In this document: piece after piece, positions 20,022 to 29,445 of the stretch
How the letters are laid out: each line of letters starts with the position of its first letter
Position numbering within the stretch: the first letter of the stretch is position 1
From: CAWKMN01 sp963850765
Lineage (GTDB): Bacteria; Chloroflexota; Anaerolineae; Aggregatilineales; Aggregatilineaceae
Direction: 5' to 3'
NCBI GenBank assembly: GCA_963850765.1
Contig: CAWKMN010000006.1
Span: forward strand, 1 to 64,000
DNA length: 64,000 bases
The notes under the pieces: model-generated
What the model saw: only the letters and a program-made list of their open reading frames with translations
What the model was told of the DNA's origin: nothing
Database searches by the model: none
Position numbers and translations under genes: made by a program

Positions 20022-20180
20022 CAAGAAACGAACCGCAGAGGCGCAGAGCGCGCAGAGATGAGTGAGGAAAAGAGAGAAAGCCCCGCGCACACTCACAATC
20101 AAACGAGTGGGACGGTATGTCTCCATTTTCTTAGCTCTTTCTCCGTGTCCTCTGCGTCTCTGCGGTTCCGTCCCTTTCTT
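20022..20180. repeat. Inverted-repeat element with AACCGCAGAG-type ends
   Basis: The left arm contains GAACCGCAGAGGCGCAGAG; the right arm contains its near reverse complement, CTCTGCGTCTCTGCGGTTC, each extending into AGAGAAAG or CTTTCTC. The arms are about 45 bases and flank about 70 bases without a gene. This resembles a small MITE-like element and lies between two convergent genes. Confidence 0.65.
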
Positions 20181-21699
20181 TTAATGCTTGGCGGTGACTC
20201 GAAATAGGATCGTCTTGCCCAACATGAGGCGGGTCTGCGCGTGCAGCACCGGCAGCGCGACACACACCGCCGTCAGCAGGGCGAGCAGCGGCAGGCTGAG
20301 CAGTTCATAGAGCCGGTCGCGCCAGGAGACATCAGGCGGGCGCGGCGGACGCAGCCACACGTCCACCGCCCAGAAGATCACGGTCAGCGTGCCGATCACG
20401 AGCAGCGCGGCTTGCAGAACGAGAAACGGCGCGCTGTCCAGATGGGCGCGAACCCAGGCCGGATGGAACAGCAGCGGAAGCTGCGACCCCAGAAACAGAA
20501 TAATCCAACCGGCCCCAGCCAGCAGGTTATCATGGGCCACGCGCGCCAGCAGTCCCCACGCCGGACGTGTGCAGCGCCTCATAAGCGCCAGGGTGTACCC
20601 GATCTCTTTTGCGCCCCACGCATGGCGCAGAGTCTGGTGGTAGCGTGCCCGGATCGTGCCGTGCCATGTATCGCCCGCCGTCGCGCCCGCCAGAAAGGGC
20701 AGATAGATCGGCCGGACCCACTGCGGCCCATCGATCGCAAAGGTGGATTTGATGAACATGTGCCACTCGTCCGCGATGGCGTCGGGATCGTAATAGCCGG
20801 CGTCATGCAGCAGCCGCAAACTGACCGAATAGGATGAGATCGGCAGCGCGCGCCACCAGGGTGCGGCCAGATACGCGAGTTCCCAGGCTGACGCATATGC
20901 GTGCAGGACGCGCATCAGCGGGTGCGCCTGCCATACGCCGCCGTGATAGCGGATCGGGGCCTGCCAGTAGGTCCGGTGACGCTGCGGATCGGTGGCAAAC
21001 AGAAGGCCCAGGCTCTCGAAATAACGCGGGTGCCAGAGCGTATCGGCGTCCATCGTGGTCACGACGATCTGATCGAGGGAATAGTCCCCTTCATCCACCA
21101 TGATCGGTTTCGCCCGGCAGAGCGCCCAATCCAGGTTGGCGGATTTGCACGCCACCTCGCCGGGGGGATGGATCGTCACCAGAACGCGGGCGAACGATTC
21201 CCGGTAGGCCGCGCACAGAGACTTCTCCTTTCTCGTGCGCACCGGGCTCGACACCTTCCATCGCCAGCACCACCGTGATCGAGGTCCGCGCGTTGGCCTG
21301 CGCCGCCAGCCGGTCCAATGAGCGCCGCAGCACCGCCGGGCTTTCGTGTATATTCGGGATCACGACGAGGTGATGGACTAATTTCAGCGGCAGAGCGTCT
21401 TGCTCCGCGCGCTCGTGATATTCGGCCGACCAATCGCAACCAACCCACTGCCGGATGAGATGCAGCCCCCACAGGTACGCTGCGCTTGCCAGCAGACAGC
21501 GCGCCGCCATATACGCCGCCAGCGCCCCTGTGCCGATCATCAGCCACGCCGGGGCCGCGATCGCGCCGATCAGCGTCAGAATCAGCGCCAGCCACGCCAA
21601 TCCACCGGGGATAATGTCCAGATGGCGTGTATCTAAAGGGTGGGGTTTGTGTCCGTCCTGCGTGAGCGAAAAATCCATCGGAGCGCCTGTCCGGGTCAT
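20181..21699 (-). CDS. Membrane glycosyltransferase, GT2-like, one frameshift
   Basis: The N-terminal part has two membrane helices (GLAWLALILTLIGAIAAPAWL and a following one), then HHLVVIPNIHESPAVLRRSL and ITVVLAMEGVEPGA, the opening of a family 2 glycosyltransferase domain. The frame slips near 21245 and resumes as EKSLCAAYRESF. The DxD-like motif DADTLWHPRYFESL is encoded near 21050, and at least three C-terminal membrane helices follow (LLAGAGWIILFLGSQLPLLF and others). About 505 residues when repaired. GT2 membrane enzymes usually transfer sugars to lipids or growing polysaccharide. Donor and acceptor cannot be inferred. The start MTRTGAPMDFS at 21699 is preferred; a later ATG at 21678 is possible. 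Confidence 0.75.
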
Positions 21700-21788
21700 G
21701 AAGCGCGGCAAGCATAACAGAGACACGGCGCGTGTGCAAGCCACCCCGGATAGTTCCGCAGCGGATACTGGAGCGTGTGATGCACTTT

Positions 21789-21886
21789 TTTACCCCTATC
21801 CCCCGAGCCCCTTTCCCCGCACGCGGAGAAAGGGGAGCGCCGCAAGTCCCTCTCCGTTTACGGGGAGGGATTTAGGGAGGGGTAAA
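21789..21886. repeat. Type A interspersed hairpin repeat
   Basis: Bounded by TTTACCCCTATCCCCC and GGGAGGGGTAAAC in inverted orientation with inner hairpin CCCGCACGCGG and CTCTCCGTTTACGGGGAG. It lies in the 372-base gap between the glycosyltransferase and DedA genes. No further gene is seen in that gap. Confidence 0.85.
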
Positions 21887-22071
21887 CACACGGGAAAAAT
21901 ACCTGTTCGTCGACGCTTAAAGTACATAACACACTCTGGGCAGTCGCAACCATCGCAGAGAGAGGCGCGCAAGCCACCCTGGGCGCGCACTGGGACTTAT
22001 GGTAGACTCGCGCGGCTGGTGTCAATCATGAAAGGAGTACGGCGCATCCGGCAGCGGATGGGCCAGCGTGC

Positions 22072-22746
22072 ATGGAACAGATTTTTCACTTCGATATCCA
22101 GGAGTTTATCGCCACCATCGGTTATATCGGCATCTTCGGCATTGTGTTTGCCGAGTCGGGCCTGCTGATCGGCTTTTTCCTGCCGGGTGACAGCCTGCTG
22201 TTCACGGCGGGCGCGATTGCGGGCAGTGATAAGCTGCAGGACACGCTCGGCATTGAACTGAGCTATCCCGTCCTGGCCATCGGTTGTTTTATCGCCGCTG
22301 TCACGGGCGACAGCGTGGGCTACTGGTTCGGGCACCGCGTGGGTCGCAAGCTGTTTCAGCGTGAAGATTCCCTGCTGTTCAAGAAAAAGTATCTCTATCA
22401 GGCCGAAGCCGCTTACGAAAAACACGGCGGCAAGATCATCGTGATCGCCCGCTTTATGCCCATCGTGCGGACCTTCGCGCCGATCGTGGCCGGTATCGGC
22501 ACGATGCATTACCGGCGCTTCCTGTCATATAACGTGATCGGCGGGTTTCTGTGGGCGGTTGGCGTCACGACCGGCGGGTATCTGCTCGGTGAAGCGGCCG
22601 AGGGCTATCTGATGCCAATCATTGTCGCGATCATTATCGTCTCCGTGCTGCCGCCCGCGATCCACGTGCTGCGCGATATTCTGTCCGAACGCCGCGCCAA
22701 GCGCGAAGGACATTCCACCCACGAACCGGATGCAGAGGCCGGATAA
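22072..22746 (+). CDS. DedA family membrane protein
   Basis: A 224-residue DedA/SNARE-associated-type integral membrane protein. It carries the family motifs AESGLLIGFFLPGDSLLF near residues 28-45, GYWFGHRVGRKLF and the late ARFMPIVRTFAPIVAG with its key arginine. Family members affect membrane homeostasis; recent work links some to undecaprenyl phosphate or phospholipid flipping. About five hydrophobic segments and a charged C-terminal tail (RDILSERRAKREGH) are visible. ATG at 22072 is chosen because the sequence then matches family starts; the ribosome-binding site is weak. It stands alone between two repeat copies. Confidence 0.92.
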   Translation: MEQIFHFDIQEFIATIGYIGIFGIVFAESGLLIGFFLPGDSLLFTAGAIAGSDKLQDTLGIELSYPVLAIGCFIAAVTGDSVGYWFGHRVGRKLFQREDSLLFKKKYLYQAEAAYEKHGGKIIVIARFMPIVRTFAPIVAGIGTMHYRRFLSYNVIGGFLWAVGVTTGGYLLGEAAEGYLMPIIVAIIIVSVLPPAIHVLRDILSERRAKREGHSTHEPDAEAG

Positions 22747-22770
22747 GAGCTTCTTGGGCGTGTTCGCATG

Positions 22771-22889
22771 TTCTACCCCTATTCCCCGCTCCCTTGCTCC
22801 ACGTGCGGGGAAAGGGGCGACTCAGTCCCTTACATCACAGCGCCTCAAGTCCCTCTCCACTCGGTGGGGAGGGGATTCAGGGAGGGGCC
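22771..22889. repeat. Type A-like interspersed hairpin repeat, diverged
   Basis: Begins TTCTACCCCTATTCCCCGC and ends GGGGATTCAGGGAGGGGCC, with inner hairpin CTCTCCACTCGGTGGGGAG. About 52 bases separate its end from the stop of the epimerase gene on the opposite strand. Confidence 0.75.
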
Positions 22890-22941
22890 AATACACGGGA
22901 AAACCCTCTTCTCCCAGGCCAACCTGAGTGCCTAACAGGCT

Positions 22942-23910
22942 CTAGCGCCGCAGCCGGCCATCGGCCAACCGTGCCTCAAACTGCTCGATCGTCTGCCGTA
23001 TCCCATCGGCCAGCGGCGTCTTGAACACGCGCGGAAAGGCGTTGTTCAGAGCGGAGTCATCAAATCCAGGCGGGAAGGGCAGCGGCGTATCGGTGAAGGT
23101 GATCGAGGCACCCGGCCGGGCCTGCCGGATCAGGTCGATGATCTGCGCCACGCTGACCACGTCACCGCCGAAGTTGAACCCCACCGCGCCGTCCAGCGGT
23201 GTCTGCGCCGCTTCGATGAACTGCTGCGCCACGTCCGACGCCCACTGAAGCTGCATGGTCCCGCCAAACTGGATGTGGTAGGGCTGCCCAGCCGCCGCCG
23301 CCAGCATCGCCTGCGTCGGATCGCTGGTTAATCCCTGGTCGCGGCCCAGACCATACACCGTATAGGCGCGCAGGGTCGTGCTGCTGATCCCGTGATCCTG
23401 CCAGTAGACGCGCGCCATCCCCTCGTCCGCCTGCTTATAGACGCCGTACAGCGTGCGCGGCGCTAATGGCGCGTCATGCGCGATCAGCCCTGGCGGGTAA
23501 TCCTCCGGCGGTCCATAGACGGCGATGGATGACGCATACGCGATATGGCGGATGTCCGCCTGCCGCGCCGCCTCAAAGATATTCACAGTGCCCACCACAT
23601 TGACCTGGGCACCCCGGATCGGATCGGCTTTGCAGAACGGTACTTGCAGCGCCGCCAGGTAAATCACGTGCGTCACGCCATGCGTGTGGACGGCTTCCAC
23701 TACTTGCGCCGGATCGACCAGATCGCCGCGCACAAACGTGATCGCCCGCTGCTCGTTGGCTGAGAGCAGCAGATCCAGCCGGTGCCCGCGATCGCTCAGA
23801 TCGAAGCTCACCACGCGCTCGCCCTGGCGCAGCAGATGATAGACGGTCCACGCGCCGATACAGCCCAGCGCGCCGGTCACGAGATAAACATGCGATGTCC
23901 GATCGGGCAT
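22942..23910 (-). CDS. NAD-dependent epimerase/dehydratase (extended SDR)
   Basis: A 322-residue extended short-chain dehydrogenase. The nucleotide-binding motif is VTGALGCIGAWTV near residue 10, and the catalytic YGVYKQAD (YxxxK) follows a serine in ASSIAVYG. The sequence YGLGRDQGLTSDPT is typical of UDP-sugar 4-epimerase-like SDRs. Substrate is probably a nucleotide sugar or sugar acid but cannot be fixed. ATG at 23910 is preferred because AAGGAG lies just upstream; an earlier GTG overlaps the preceding gene. It follows the SDR gene on the same strand by 17 bases, so they form an operon, perhaps part of the downstream sugar regulon. Confidence 0.88.
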   Translation of the reverse strand: MPDRTSHVYLVTGALGCIGAWTVYHLLRQGERVVSFDLSDRGHRLDLLLSANEQRAITFVRGDLVDPAQVVEAVHTHGVTHVIYLAALQVPFCKADPIRGAQVNVVGTVNIFEAARQADIRHIAYASSIAVYGPPEDYPPGLIAHDAPLAPRTLYGVYKQADEGMARVYWQDHGISSTTLRAYTVYGLGRDQGLTSDPTQAMLAAAAGQPYHIQFGGTMQLQWASDVAQQFIEAAQTPLDGAVGFNFGGDVVSVAQIIDLIRQARPGASITFTDTPLPFPPGFDDSALNNAFPRVFKTPLADGIRQTIEQFEARLADGRLRR

Positions 23911-23927
23911 GGGGCGCTGCTCCTTAC

Positions 23928-24701
23928 TCAACACGTCTTGACGGTCATGCCACCGTCGATCTTGAGGATGCTGCCCGTGATGAACGTGGATTCATCCGAC
24001 GCGAGAAAGATGATCAGGTTGGCGACTTCTTCCGGCGTACCCATACGTTCCAGCGCGTGCCAGCTGTTCCACAGCGCCATCAGCTCCTCGGGATTATCGG
24101 TCTCCTCGGCCAGCCGTTTTTCGTTCATCGGCGTCCAGATCGAGCCGGGCGCGATGGCGTTGACGCGGATATTCTGCGGCCCGTAGTCGATCGCGGCCTG
24201 CTGGGTGAGCGCCATGATCCCGCCCTTCGCCGCCGCGTATCCCGACCAGCCCTTAAAGCCAATGATCGCCTGCACCGAGCTCATGTTGACGATCGAGCCG
24301 CCGCCGTTTTTGATCATGTGCGGAATAGCGAAGCGCATGCCGCGCCATGTGCCGTTCAGGTGGATATTGATCAGCGTCATCCATTTTTCCTCGCTGATGT
24401 CCGTCACCGAGCCGGGGATCGCCACACCCGCGTTGTTCACCATCACGTCGAGCTTGCCGTAATGCCGGACCGCTTCTTCGACGAGACGCTCTATTTCGGG
24501 GGTGCTGCCCACGTCGGCATGCTGGTAAAACGCCTGCCCGCCCGCTGATACGATGCTGGCCGCTGTCGCTTCGCCCGCCGCATCGTTGATGTCCGACACC
24601 GTCACCCGTGCGCCCTCGCGAGCCAGCGCCATCACCGTCGCCTGCCCGATGCCCAGCGCCGAACCCGTCACAATCGCCACTTTACCGTCGAGCCGTCCCA
24701 T
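23928..24701 (-). CDS. Short-chain dehydrogenase/reductase (classical SDR)
   Basis: A classical SDR of about 257 residues with the cofactor motif VTGSALGIGQ, the NNAG motif (MVNNAGVAIPG), catalytic serine in NMSSVQAI and YAAAKGG. The acidic residue after strand 2 (VTVSDIND) suggests NAD rather than NADP. The C-terminal TGSILKIDGGMT is standard. These enzymes oxidise polyols or sugars or reduce 3-ketoacyl groups. Next to an epimerase and near a sugar ABC operon, a sugar or polyol dehydrogenase role is plausible. The ATG at 24701 is chosen over one 18 bases earlier because GAGGAGAGG precedes it. Confidence 0.9.
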   Translation of the reverse strand: MGRLDGKVAIVTGSALGIGQATVMALAREGARVTVSDINDAAGEATAASIVSAGGQAFYQHADVGSTPEIERLVEEAVRHYGKLDVMVNNAGVAIPGSVTDISEEKWMTLINIHLNGTWRGMRFAIPHMIKNGGGSIVNMSSVQAIIGFKGWSGYAAAKGGIMALTQQAAIDYGPQNIRVNAIAPGSIWTPMNEKRLAEETDNPEELMALWNSWHALERMGTPEEVANLIIFLASDESTFITGSILKIDGGMTVKTC

Positions 24702-24802
24702 GTTCCTCTCCTCAGTCATTAGTGGTTAGTTATTGGTTTTTGGTTGAGCGACTTTCTCCTCAGACGCTCTCACTAATCACTAAGAGCGTGTTTGTTAAAT
24801 GA

Positions 24803-24897
24803 TTTACCCCTATCCCCCAGCCCCTTTCCCCGCACGCGGAGAAAGGGGAGTCTCAAGTCCCTCTCCGCGTGCGGGGAGGGATTTAGGGAGGGGTAAA
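24803..24897. repeat. Type A interspersed hairpin repeat, well preserved
   Basis: Bounded by TTTACCCCTATCCCCCAGCC and GATTTAGGGAGGGGTAAAC; both inner arms contain CGCACGCGG or CCGCGTGCGGGG. This copy is the cleanest example of the family and lies downstream of the enoyl-CoA hydratase gene. Confidence 0.85.
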
Positions 24898-24925
24898 CCC
24901 AAACGCTTTGTATTACGCTGAACCT

Positions 24926-25714
24926 CTACTTCCCTTCAAACTGCGCGTCGCGCTTTTCGACAAACGCGCGGATGCCTTCGGCGGCGTCCTGCGTGGTGTA
25001 CAGCCGGAACAGCACTTCCTGTTCCAGCGACAGCCCGGTTTCGAGCGGCGCTTCGACCCCATCCCGGATCAGCCGTTTCATCTCGCGGGCCGAGAGCGGC
25101 GCGACCTTCAACATATACCGGGCTTTTTGCAGCGCCGTTTCGATCAGCGCGCCCGGCTCACACACTTCCGCGACCAGCCCCAGATCATACGCGCGCTCCG
25201 CGGATAAGCGCCGGGCCGAGAGCAGCACGTCCGCCGCGACGTAACGCCCCACCGCCCGCGTGAGGCGCTGTGTCCCACCGCCGCCCGGACTCAGGCCGAG
25301 CAGCCCTTCGGGCAGGCCGAAGCGGGCGTTCGTGCTGGCGACCAGCACATCACAGCACAGCGCGATCTCAAACCCGCCGCCGAGCGCATAGCCGTTGATC
25401 GCGCCGATGGTCGGCCTGGGCAGCGTTTCGAGGCGGGTGAACAGCCGCCGCGCGTTCATCTGGTAGGCGACAAACTGCGCGTAATCCTGCCCGGCATATT
25501 CGCCAATATCCGCGCCGGCTACAAAAGCTTTGTCGCCCGCGCCGGTCAGGATCACCACGCGCAGCGCGGGGTCGGCTTCGATCCGGCCCAGGTGATCATC
25601 GAATTCTTGCAGCAGGGCCGTGTTGAGCGCGTTCATTTTCTCCGGGCGGTTAAAGGTCAGCAGGGCGATCGCGCCCTCATGCACATCGAACGTGACCAGC
25701 GGCATCTCACTCAT
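24926..25714 (-). CDS. Enoyl-CoA hydratase/isomerase family protein
   Basis: A 262-residue crotonase-fold protein. The first oxyanion-hole region is KAFVAGADIGEYAG, the second GYALGGGFEIALCCD, and the Glu-containing active-site loop LPEGLLGLSPGGGGTQRL follows. All these match hydratases. The family adds water across enoyl-CoA double bonds, though isomerases and lyases share the fold. Its ATG overlaps the stop of the CoA-transferase gene (TGATG), so they are translationally coupled. Together they suggest CoA-thioester formation followed by hydration of a small organic acid. The order after a UroD-like gene and a sugar transporter is unusual for fatty-acid oxidation and points to a dedicated catabolic route. 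Confidence 0.92.
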   Translation of the reverse strand: MSEMPLVTFDVHEGAIALLTFNRPEKMNALNTALLQEFDDHLGRIEADPALRVVILTGAGDKAFVAGADIGEYAGQDYAQFVAYQMNARRLFTRLETLPRPTIGAINGYALGGGFEIALCCDVLVASTNARFGLPEGLLGLSPGGGGTQRLTRAVGRYVAADVLLSARRLSAERAYDLGLVAEVCEPGALIETALQKARYMLKVAPLSAREMKRLIRDGVEAPLETGLSLEQEVLFRLYTTQDAAEGIRAFVEKRDAQFEGK

Positions 25715-26893
25715 CAGATCACCCCCTCGGCGCGCAGCGTCTTGATTTGTTCGGGCGTATAGCCGAGATCGGAGAGGATGGCGTCGGTATGCTCGCCCAC
25801 GCGCGGCGGGGCCAGCCGGATGGTGCCCGGCGTCTCGCTGAACCGGATCGGCACGCCGATCACGCGGATGTCGCCCGCTTCGGGGTGGTGGATGGTCTGG
25901 ATCAGCTCATTGTGCGCCACCTGCGGATCGTGCATCAGGTCCTCGAAATCCTGCACTTTCGCGCACCACACATCCCGCGCCAGCAGCCGTTCCAGCCAGT
26001 AATCGGTGGTGTTCGTGGCGATGCGCTCCTGGATCATGGGCCGCAGTCGTATCGCGGTGCTCGTAGGCCCGTTTGGGCGTATCGTAGTCCGCCAGCGCCG
26101 GGAGATCGAGGATCTCGCCCACCACCGCCAGCGACGACATCGACAGCGCCATAAAACCATCCTGCGTGCGGTAGATCCCAAACGGGGCGGCCAGCCAGGG
26201 CGCGCCGATCCCGCTCTTGCTGCGCTCCCAGTGCAAATTCATATTCATAAAGGCGGTAAGTTCCTGGCACTGCAAGGCGATGGCGGTGCTGAACAGGCTG
26301 ACGTCGATCCGCTGCCCCTGCCCGGTGCGCTCCTTGTGGAACAGCCCCACCATCGCGGCGAATGCCAGCGTCAGGGCCGTGCTCGCATCGACAAATGAGG
26401 TCGCGGTGGGGGTCGGCTCGTCGCCGCGCCCGGTCTGCGCCACGATGCCCGACAGTGACTGGATCAGCAGATCCTGGCCGGGACGCGCGACATACGGCCC
26501 ATCCGGCCCGTAGCCGCTGCCCGCCACGTAGACGATGGACGGGTTGATCTTCTTAAAATCCTCGTAACCCAGGCCGAGCCGGTCCAGTACGCCGGGGCGG
26601 AAGTTCTCCGCCACCAGATCGGCTGTCTCAGCCAGCTTGTAGATAATCGCCTTGCCGCGCGGATCTTTCAGGTCGATCGTCAGGCTCTTTTTGTTGCGGT
26701 TCATCGCCAGGAAAAATGGGCTGGTCCCGTTTAACAGCTCGCCCATCGCCGCCAGCCCGCGCTCCCACTCACCGACCTTCGGGCGCTCGATCTTGATGAT
26801 GTCCGCGCCCATGTCGCCTAAAAACTGCGTGCCCCATGGTCCCAGCATCATCTGGGTGAAATCCAGCACGCGCACCCCTTCCAGTGCCATCAT
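25714..26893 (-). CDS. CaiB/BaiF family CoA-transferase (family III), one frameshift
   Basis: A family III CoA-transferase, which moves CoA between carboxylic acids through an enzyme-bound Asp anhydride. The start MALEGVRVLDFTQMMLGP, the block LKDPRGKAIIYKLAE, the FRPGVLDRLGLGYE segment and the catalytic Asp in SFVDASTALTLAFA are all typical. Near 26050 one base is lost (EHRDTTAAHD should read on as LRPMIQERIA). The C-terminal part, DVWCAKVQDFEDLMHDPQV, completes a normal length of about 392 residues. The stop overlaps the start of the enoyl-CoA hydratase gene. Donor and acceptor acids are unknown. Upstream on this strand, about 200 bases away across a repeat, lies a UroD-family gene. Confidence 0.88.
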
Positions 26894-27000
26894 CAGCGTG
26901 TAGCTCCTTTGGTTTCGCGCAGGGAATAAGTCTCCGGCTCCACAAGTAACTGCTATAACGATGATCTCTATCGTTTAAATGGCTCGACAAAAAAACGCCA

Positions 27001-27101
27001 GCCTCACCCCCGGCCCCTCTCCATGCTGTGGAGAGGGGAGAACTCGTGCGCCCATCAAGTCCCCTCTCCATGCGATGGAGAGGGGATTTAGGGGTGAGGC
27101 T
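27001..27101. repeat. Type B interspersed hairpin repeat
   Basis: Bounded by GCCTCACCCCCGGCCCC and TTTAGGGGTGAGGCTAA, with inner hairpins CCTCTCCATGCTGTGGAGAGG and CCCCTCTCCATGCGATGGAG. It abuts the stop codon of the UroD-family gene. The gap 26894-27099 holds nothing else. Confidence 0.85.
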
Positions 27102-28155
27102 AACCCGCCTCCTGCTCCCGGATGCGGTTGGCCGCCTCGATCATCGCCAGATAGCCATCCACCGGCACGTACTCCGGGATCGAGTTGCCCGATCCCAGCG
27201 CGTAGCCATTCGCGCAGCGGCGGAAGCGCGTCCCCTTTTCGACTACTTCATCGATAATCTCCGCCGGGGTTTTGCGGAAAAGCGTATCGACGTCAATCCC
27301 GCCCAACAGCCCGATCCGGCTGCCGTAAAGCTCGACCCAGCGATCATACGGGGCGATAGCATCCTCGTTTGAGTGTTTGGCATCGATCCCCAGCGCGAGC
27401 ACATCGTCCATGATGGCGAAGATATTGCCGCACGAGTGCCACAGAAACGGTTTGCCCGCCGCGTGGATCTCGTCGATGATGCGCTTATACTGCGGGATAA
27501 TATACTGGCGGATGTGCTGGTGCGAGATCAGCGTGTTGGAGCGGAAGCCGAGATCATCCCCAAAGCGGCAGATGGCGAAATGCTCGCCATAGCGTGGCAG
27601 AAAATCCTTCCACAGCCCCAGCATGAGATCACCGATCCTGCGGAACAGGTCCGCGTAAAGATCGGGATCATCGACGGACAGGTAGGCGAGATACTGGAAC
27701 CCGACGAGGTCCTCGGCAATTTCCAGCACGCCGTTACCCACGCCGCCGAGCGCTTTCATCCCCGCGGGCAGGTTCGCCACCAGGGCCTTGAAGCGCGGCT
27801 CAGCCTCCGCCCAGAAGCGGCCCGGCAGGTCGTCCCAGGGATAAGCCTCGAAGTCCGCCCGGTTCTGGATCGGACCCGGCCGGCCGCCAAAGATCGCGCC
27901 GTGATCGGGCAGAATATCGGTGATCGTGACTTCAAACGATACCGTATCGTAGGTCATGTCTTTAAAGAAGCGGCAGTAATGCCGGAAGTATTCGTTCAGG
28001 TCGGCCGCATCGCCACGGTACAGGCTGGCGAACGGCACGTTCAGAATGGTCTCCATGATCTCCGGGCAGATAATATGCTCGTAGACCGGCAGCCGCCGGG
28101 GGCGGCGGTTGTGGAGAACGTCCAGCATGTGGTGGTAATCATTCTCAAAAGGCAT
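27100..28155 (-). CDS. UroD-family protein (uroporphyrinogen decarboxylase-like), paralogue 1
   Basis: A 351-residue protein with the URO-D TIM-barrel fold, related both to heme-pathway decarboxylase and to corrinoid methyltransferase A-type subunits. The HxCG element appears as LWHSCGNIFAIMDD, followed by LLGGIDVDTL. The region where MtaA/MtbA keep a third zinc cysteine reads YALGSGNSIPEYVPVDGYL, with serine instead. The Arg-rich porphyrin-binding N-terminus of HemE is absent. I therefore do not call it hemE. The position in a sugar ABC operon suggests a catabolic enzyme. Its ATG shares a base with the stop of the upstream binding-protein-like gene (TAATG), so they are coupled. Confidence 0.8.
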   Translation of the reverse strand: MPFENDYHHMLDVLHNRRPRRLPVYEHIICPEIMETILNVPFASLYRGDAADLNEYFRHYCRFFKDMTYDTVSFEVTITDILPDHGAIFGGRPGPIQNRADFEAYPWDDLPGRFWAEAEPRFKALVANLPAGMKALGGVGNGVLEIAEDLVGFQYLAYLSVDDPDLYADLFRRIGDLMLGLWKDFLPRYGEHFAICRFGDDLGFRSNTLISHQHIRQYIIPQYKRIIDEIHAAGKPFLWHSCGNIFAIMDDVLALGIDAKHSNEDAIAPYDRWVELYGSRIGLLGGIDVDTLFRKTPAEIIDEVVEKGTRFRRCANGYALGSGNSIPEYVPVDGYLAMIEAANRIREQEAG

Positions 28156-29291
28156 TATTGATTCCCCTCGTAGAGTGCCAGCAGATCATCCAGGCAGCGA
28201 TCCACCGTGATCTCACCGCGCAGCAGGGCGTGAATCGCGCGGCCCGCCGCCTCCTGAAAGATAACAAAGCCGCGGTGCCGGGGCCGGACATAAGCCTGCT
28301 GCAGCGTATCCCAGGTGTCACGGAAAAAGCCGTTAGTGATCTGGTTCGTCTCGTCGTCGGTCCACGCCAGCGCGTTACCCGGCTGGCCGCCCTGTTCAAC
28401 AACCAGCGTGCGCTGGATCGCGGCGCTGCACAGCCATGCGCCATAATCACACGCCGTCTGCGGCTCGGCGCATTTCGCGGAGACGGCAAAACCTGCCCCG
28501 CCGAGCAGCGATCCCCGCACGCCGGGAATATTCGCGAAGCGAACCAGATTCGGCGCGTAGCCATCCCGCGCGTAGTTGGTATAACAGAAGCTCAGCGGGC
28601 AGTACGCCACGTCGTCCGCGTGGCTCATGTGGTCCAGCATGCGGATCGGGTTCCACGTCAGGCTGTCGGGGTGGCTCATCCGGGCTGCTTCGACCAGCCA
28701 TTCCAGCGCGGCACGGCCCGCATCAGCGCCGACCAGCACGCCATCCTGCCCCGGCGGATGGCCCTGGCTGGCGCACAGCGTCAGAAACGCGCAGATGCAA
28801 TCCGTGGGCACGAGCGGGATCGCCATCCAACGGCCCGCCCGCCGCAGGTCGTCCGCCAGCGGCAGCACCTCAGCCCACGTCGATGGCAGCGGGGTATCGA
28901 GCAGATCCGGGCGAAACATGCTGGACTGCATAGCCGCATCCACCGCCAGCGCCCATTGATGCCCGGCGTAGGTGTAGCTGGCATGGCTCGGCCCGGCGCT
29001 TTGCGCGGCGAGGGTTTCCAGCACAGCCGGTGCGAGGTACGTATCGAGCGGCAGCAGGCAGCCGGATTCCGCCGCCATGCCGACATGGGGATGATCCACG
29101 ATCAGCAGATCATACGCATCCGCCAGCGCATCGAGCGGGGCCTCCCCAAAATCCTTGAGCGAGCGGCGATCCCAATCGACCTCCACGCCGCAGGACCCTG
29201 CGTACACCTTGGCGCTGGCCGCTAAGGGTTGATAACCGCGCGGGTGGTCCCAGGTGATGCCTCGCAGCCGGATCGGTGAGTGGTTGCCCAT
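28155..29291 (-). CDS. Extracellular solute-binding-like protein without signal peptide
   Basis: A 378-residue protein resembling family 1 solute-binding proteins: the LPSTWAEVLPLADDLRRAGR segment, a GGAGFAVSAK element and a late FFRDTWDTLQQAYVRPR. The N-terminus is MGNHSPIRLRGITWDHPRGY, with no hydrophobic stretch and no lipobox, so it should stay in the cytoplasm. The block has a separate, secreted binding protein (31511-32752). It may therefore be an intracellular ligand sensor or a carrier rather than a transporter subunit. Alternatively the true start was lost upstream, but the upstream 25 bases end in a repeat with no in-frame leader. Translationally coupled to the UroD gene. Confidence 0.75.
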   Translation of the reverse strand: MGNHSPIRLRGITWDHPRGYQPLAASAKVYAGSCGVEVDWDRRSLKDFGEAPLDALADAYDLLIVDHPHVGMAAESGCLLPLDTYLAPAVLETLAAQSAGPSHASYTYAGHQWALAVDAAMQSSMFRPDLLDTPLPSTWAEVLPLADDLRRAGRWMAIPLVPTDCICAFLTLCASQGHPPGQDGVLVGADAGRAALEWLVEAARMSHPDSLTWNPIRMLDHMSHADDVAYCPLSFCYTNYARDGYAPNLVRFANIPGVRGSLLGGAGFAVSAKCAEPQTACDYGAWLCSAAIQRTLVVEQGGQPGNALAWTDDETNQITNGFFRDTWDTLQQAYVRPRHRGFVIFQEAAGRAIHALLRGEITVDRCLDDLLALYEGNQ

Positions 29292-29315
29292 GATGTGCTC
29301 CTGCCCAATAACGAC

Positions 29316-29415
29316 GCCTCCCCCCTCGGTCCCCCCTCCAGCCGAGCTAGAGGGGGGAGGAAAACTACGCTTTTCCCCTCCCTGGCTTGGCCGGGGAGGG
29401 GCAAGGGGAGGGGCC
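29316..29415. repeat. Type B-like interspersed hairpin repeat
   Basis: Inner hairpins CCTCCAGCCGAGCTAGAGG and CCTCCCTGGCTTGGCCGGGG, bounded by GCCTCCCCCC and GGGGAGGGGCC. It separates the second permease gene from the binding-protein-like gene and could attenuate transcription between them. Confidence 0.75.
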
Positions 29416-29445
29416 TTTTATCGATGACTGAGATTCGAAACCCGC

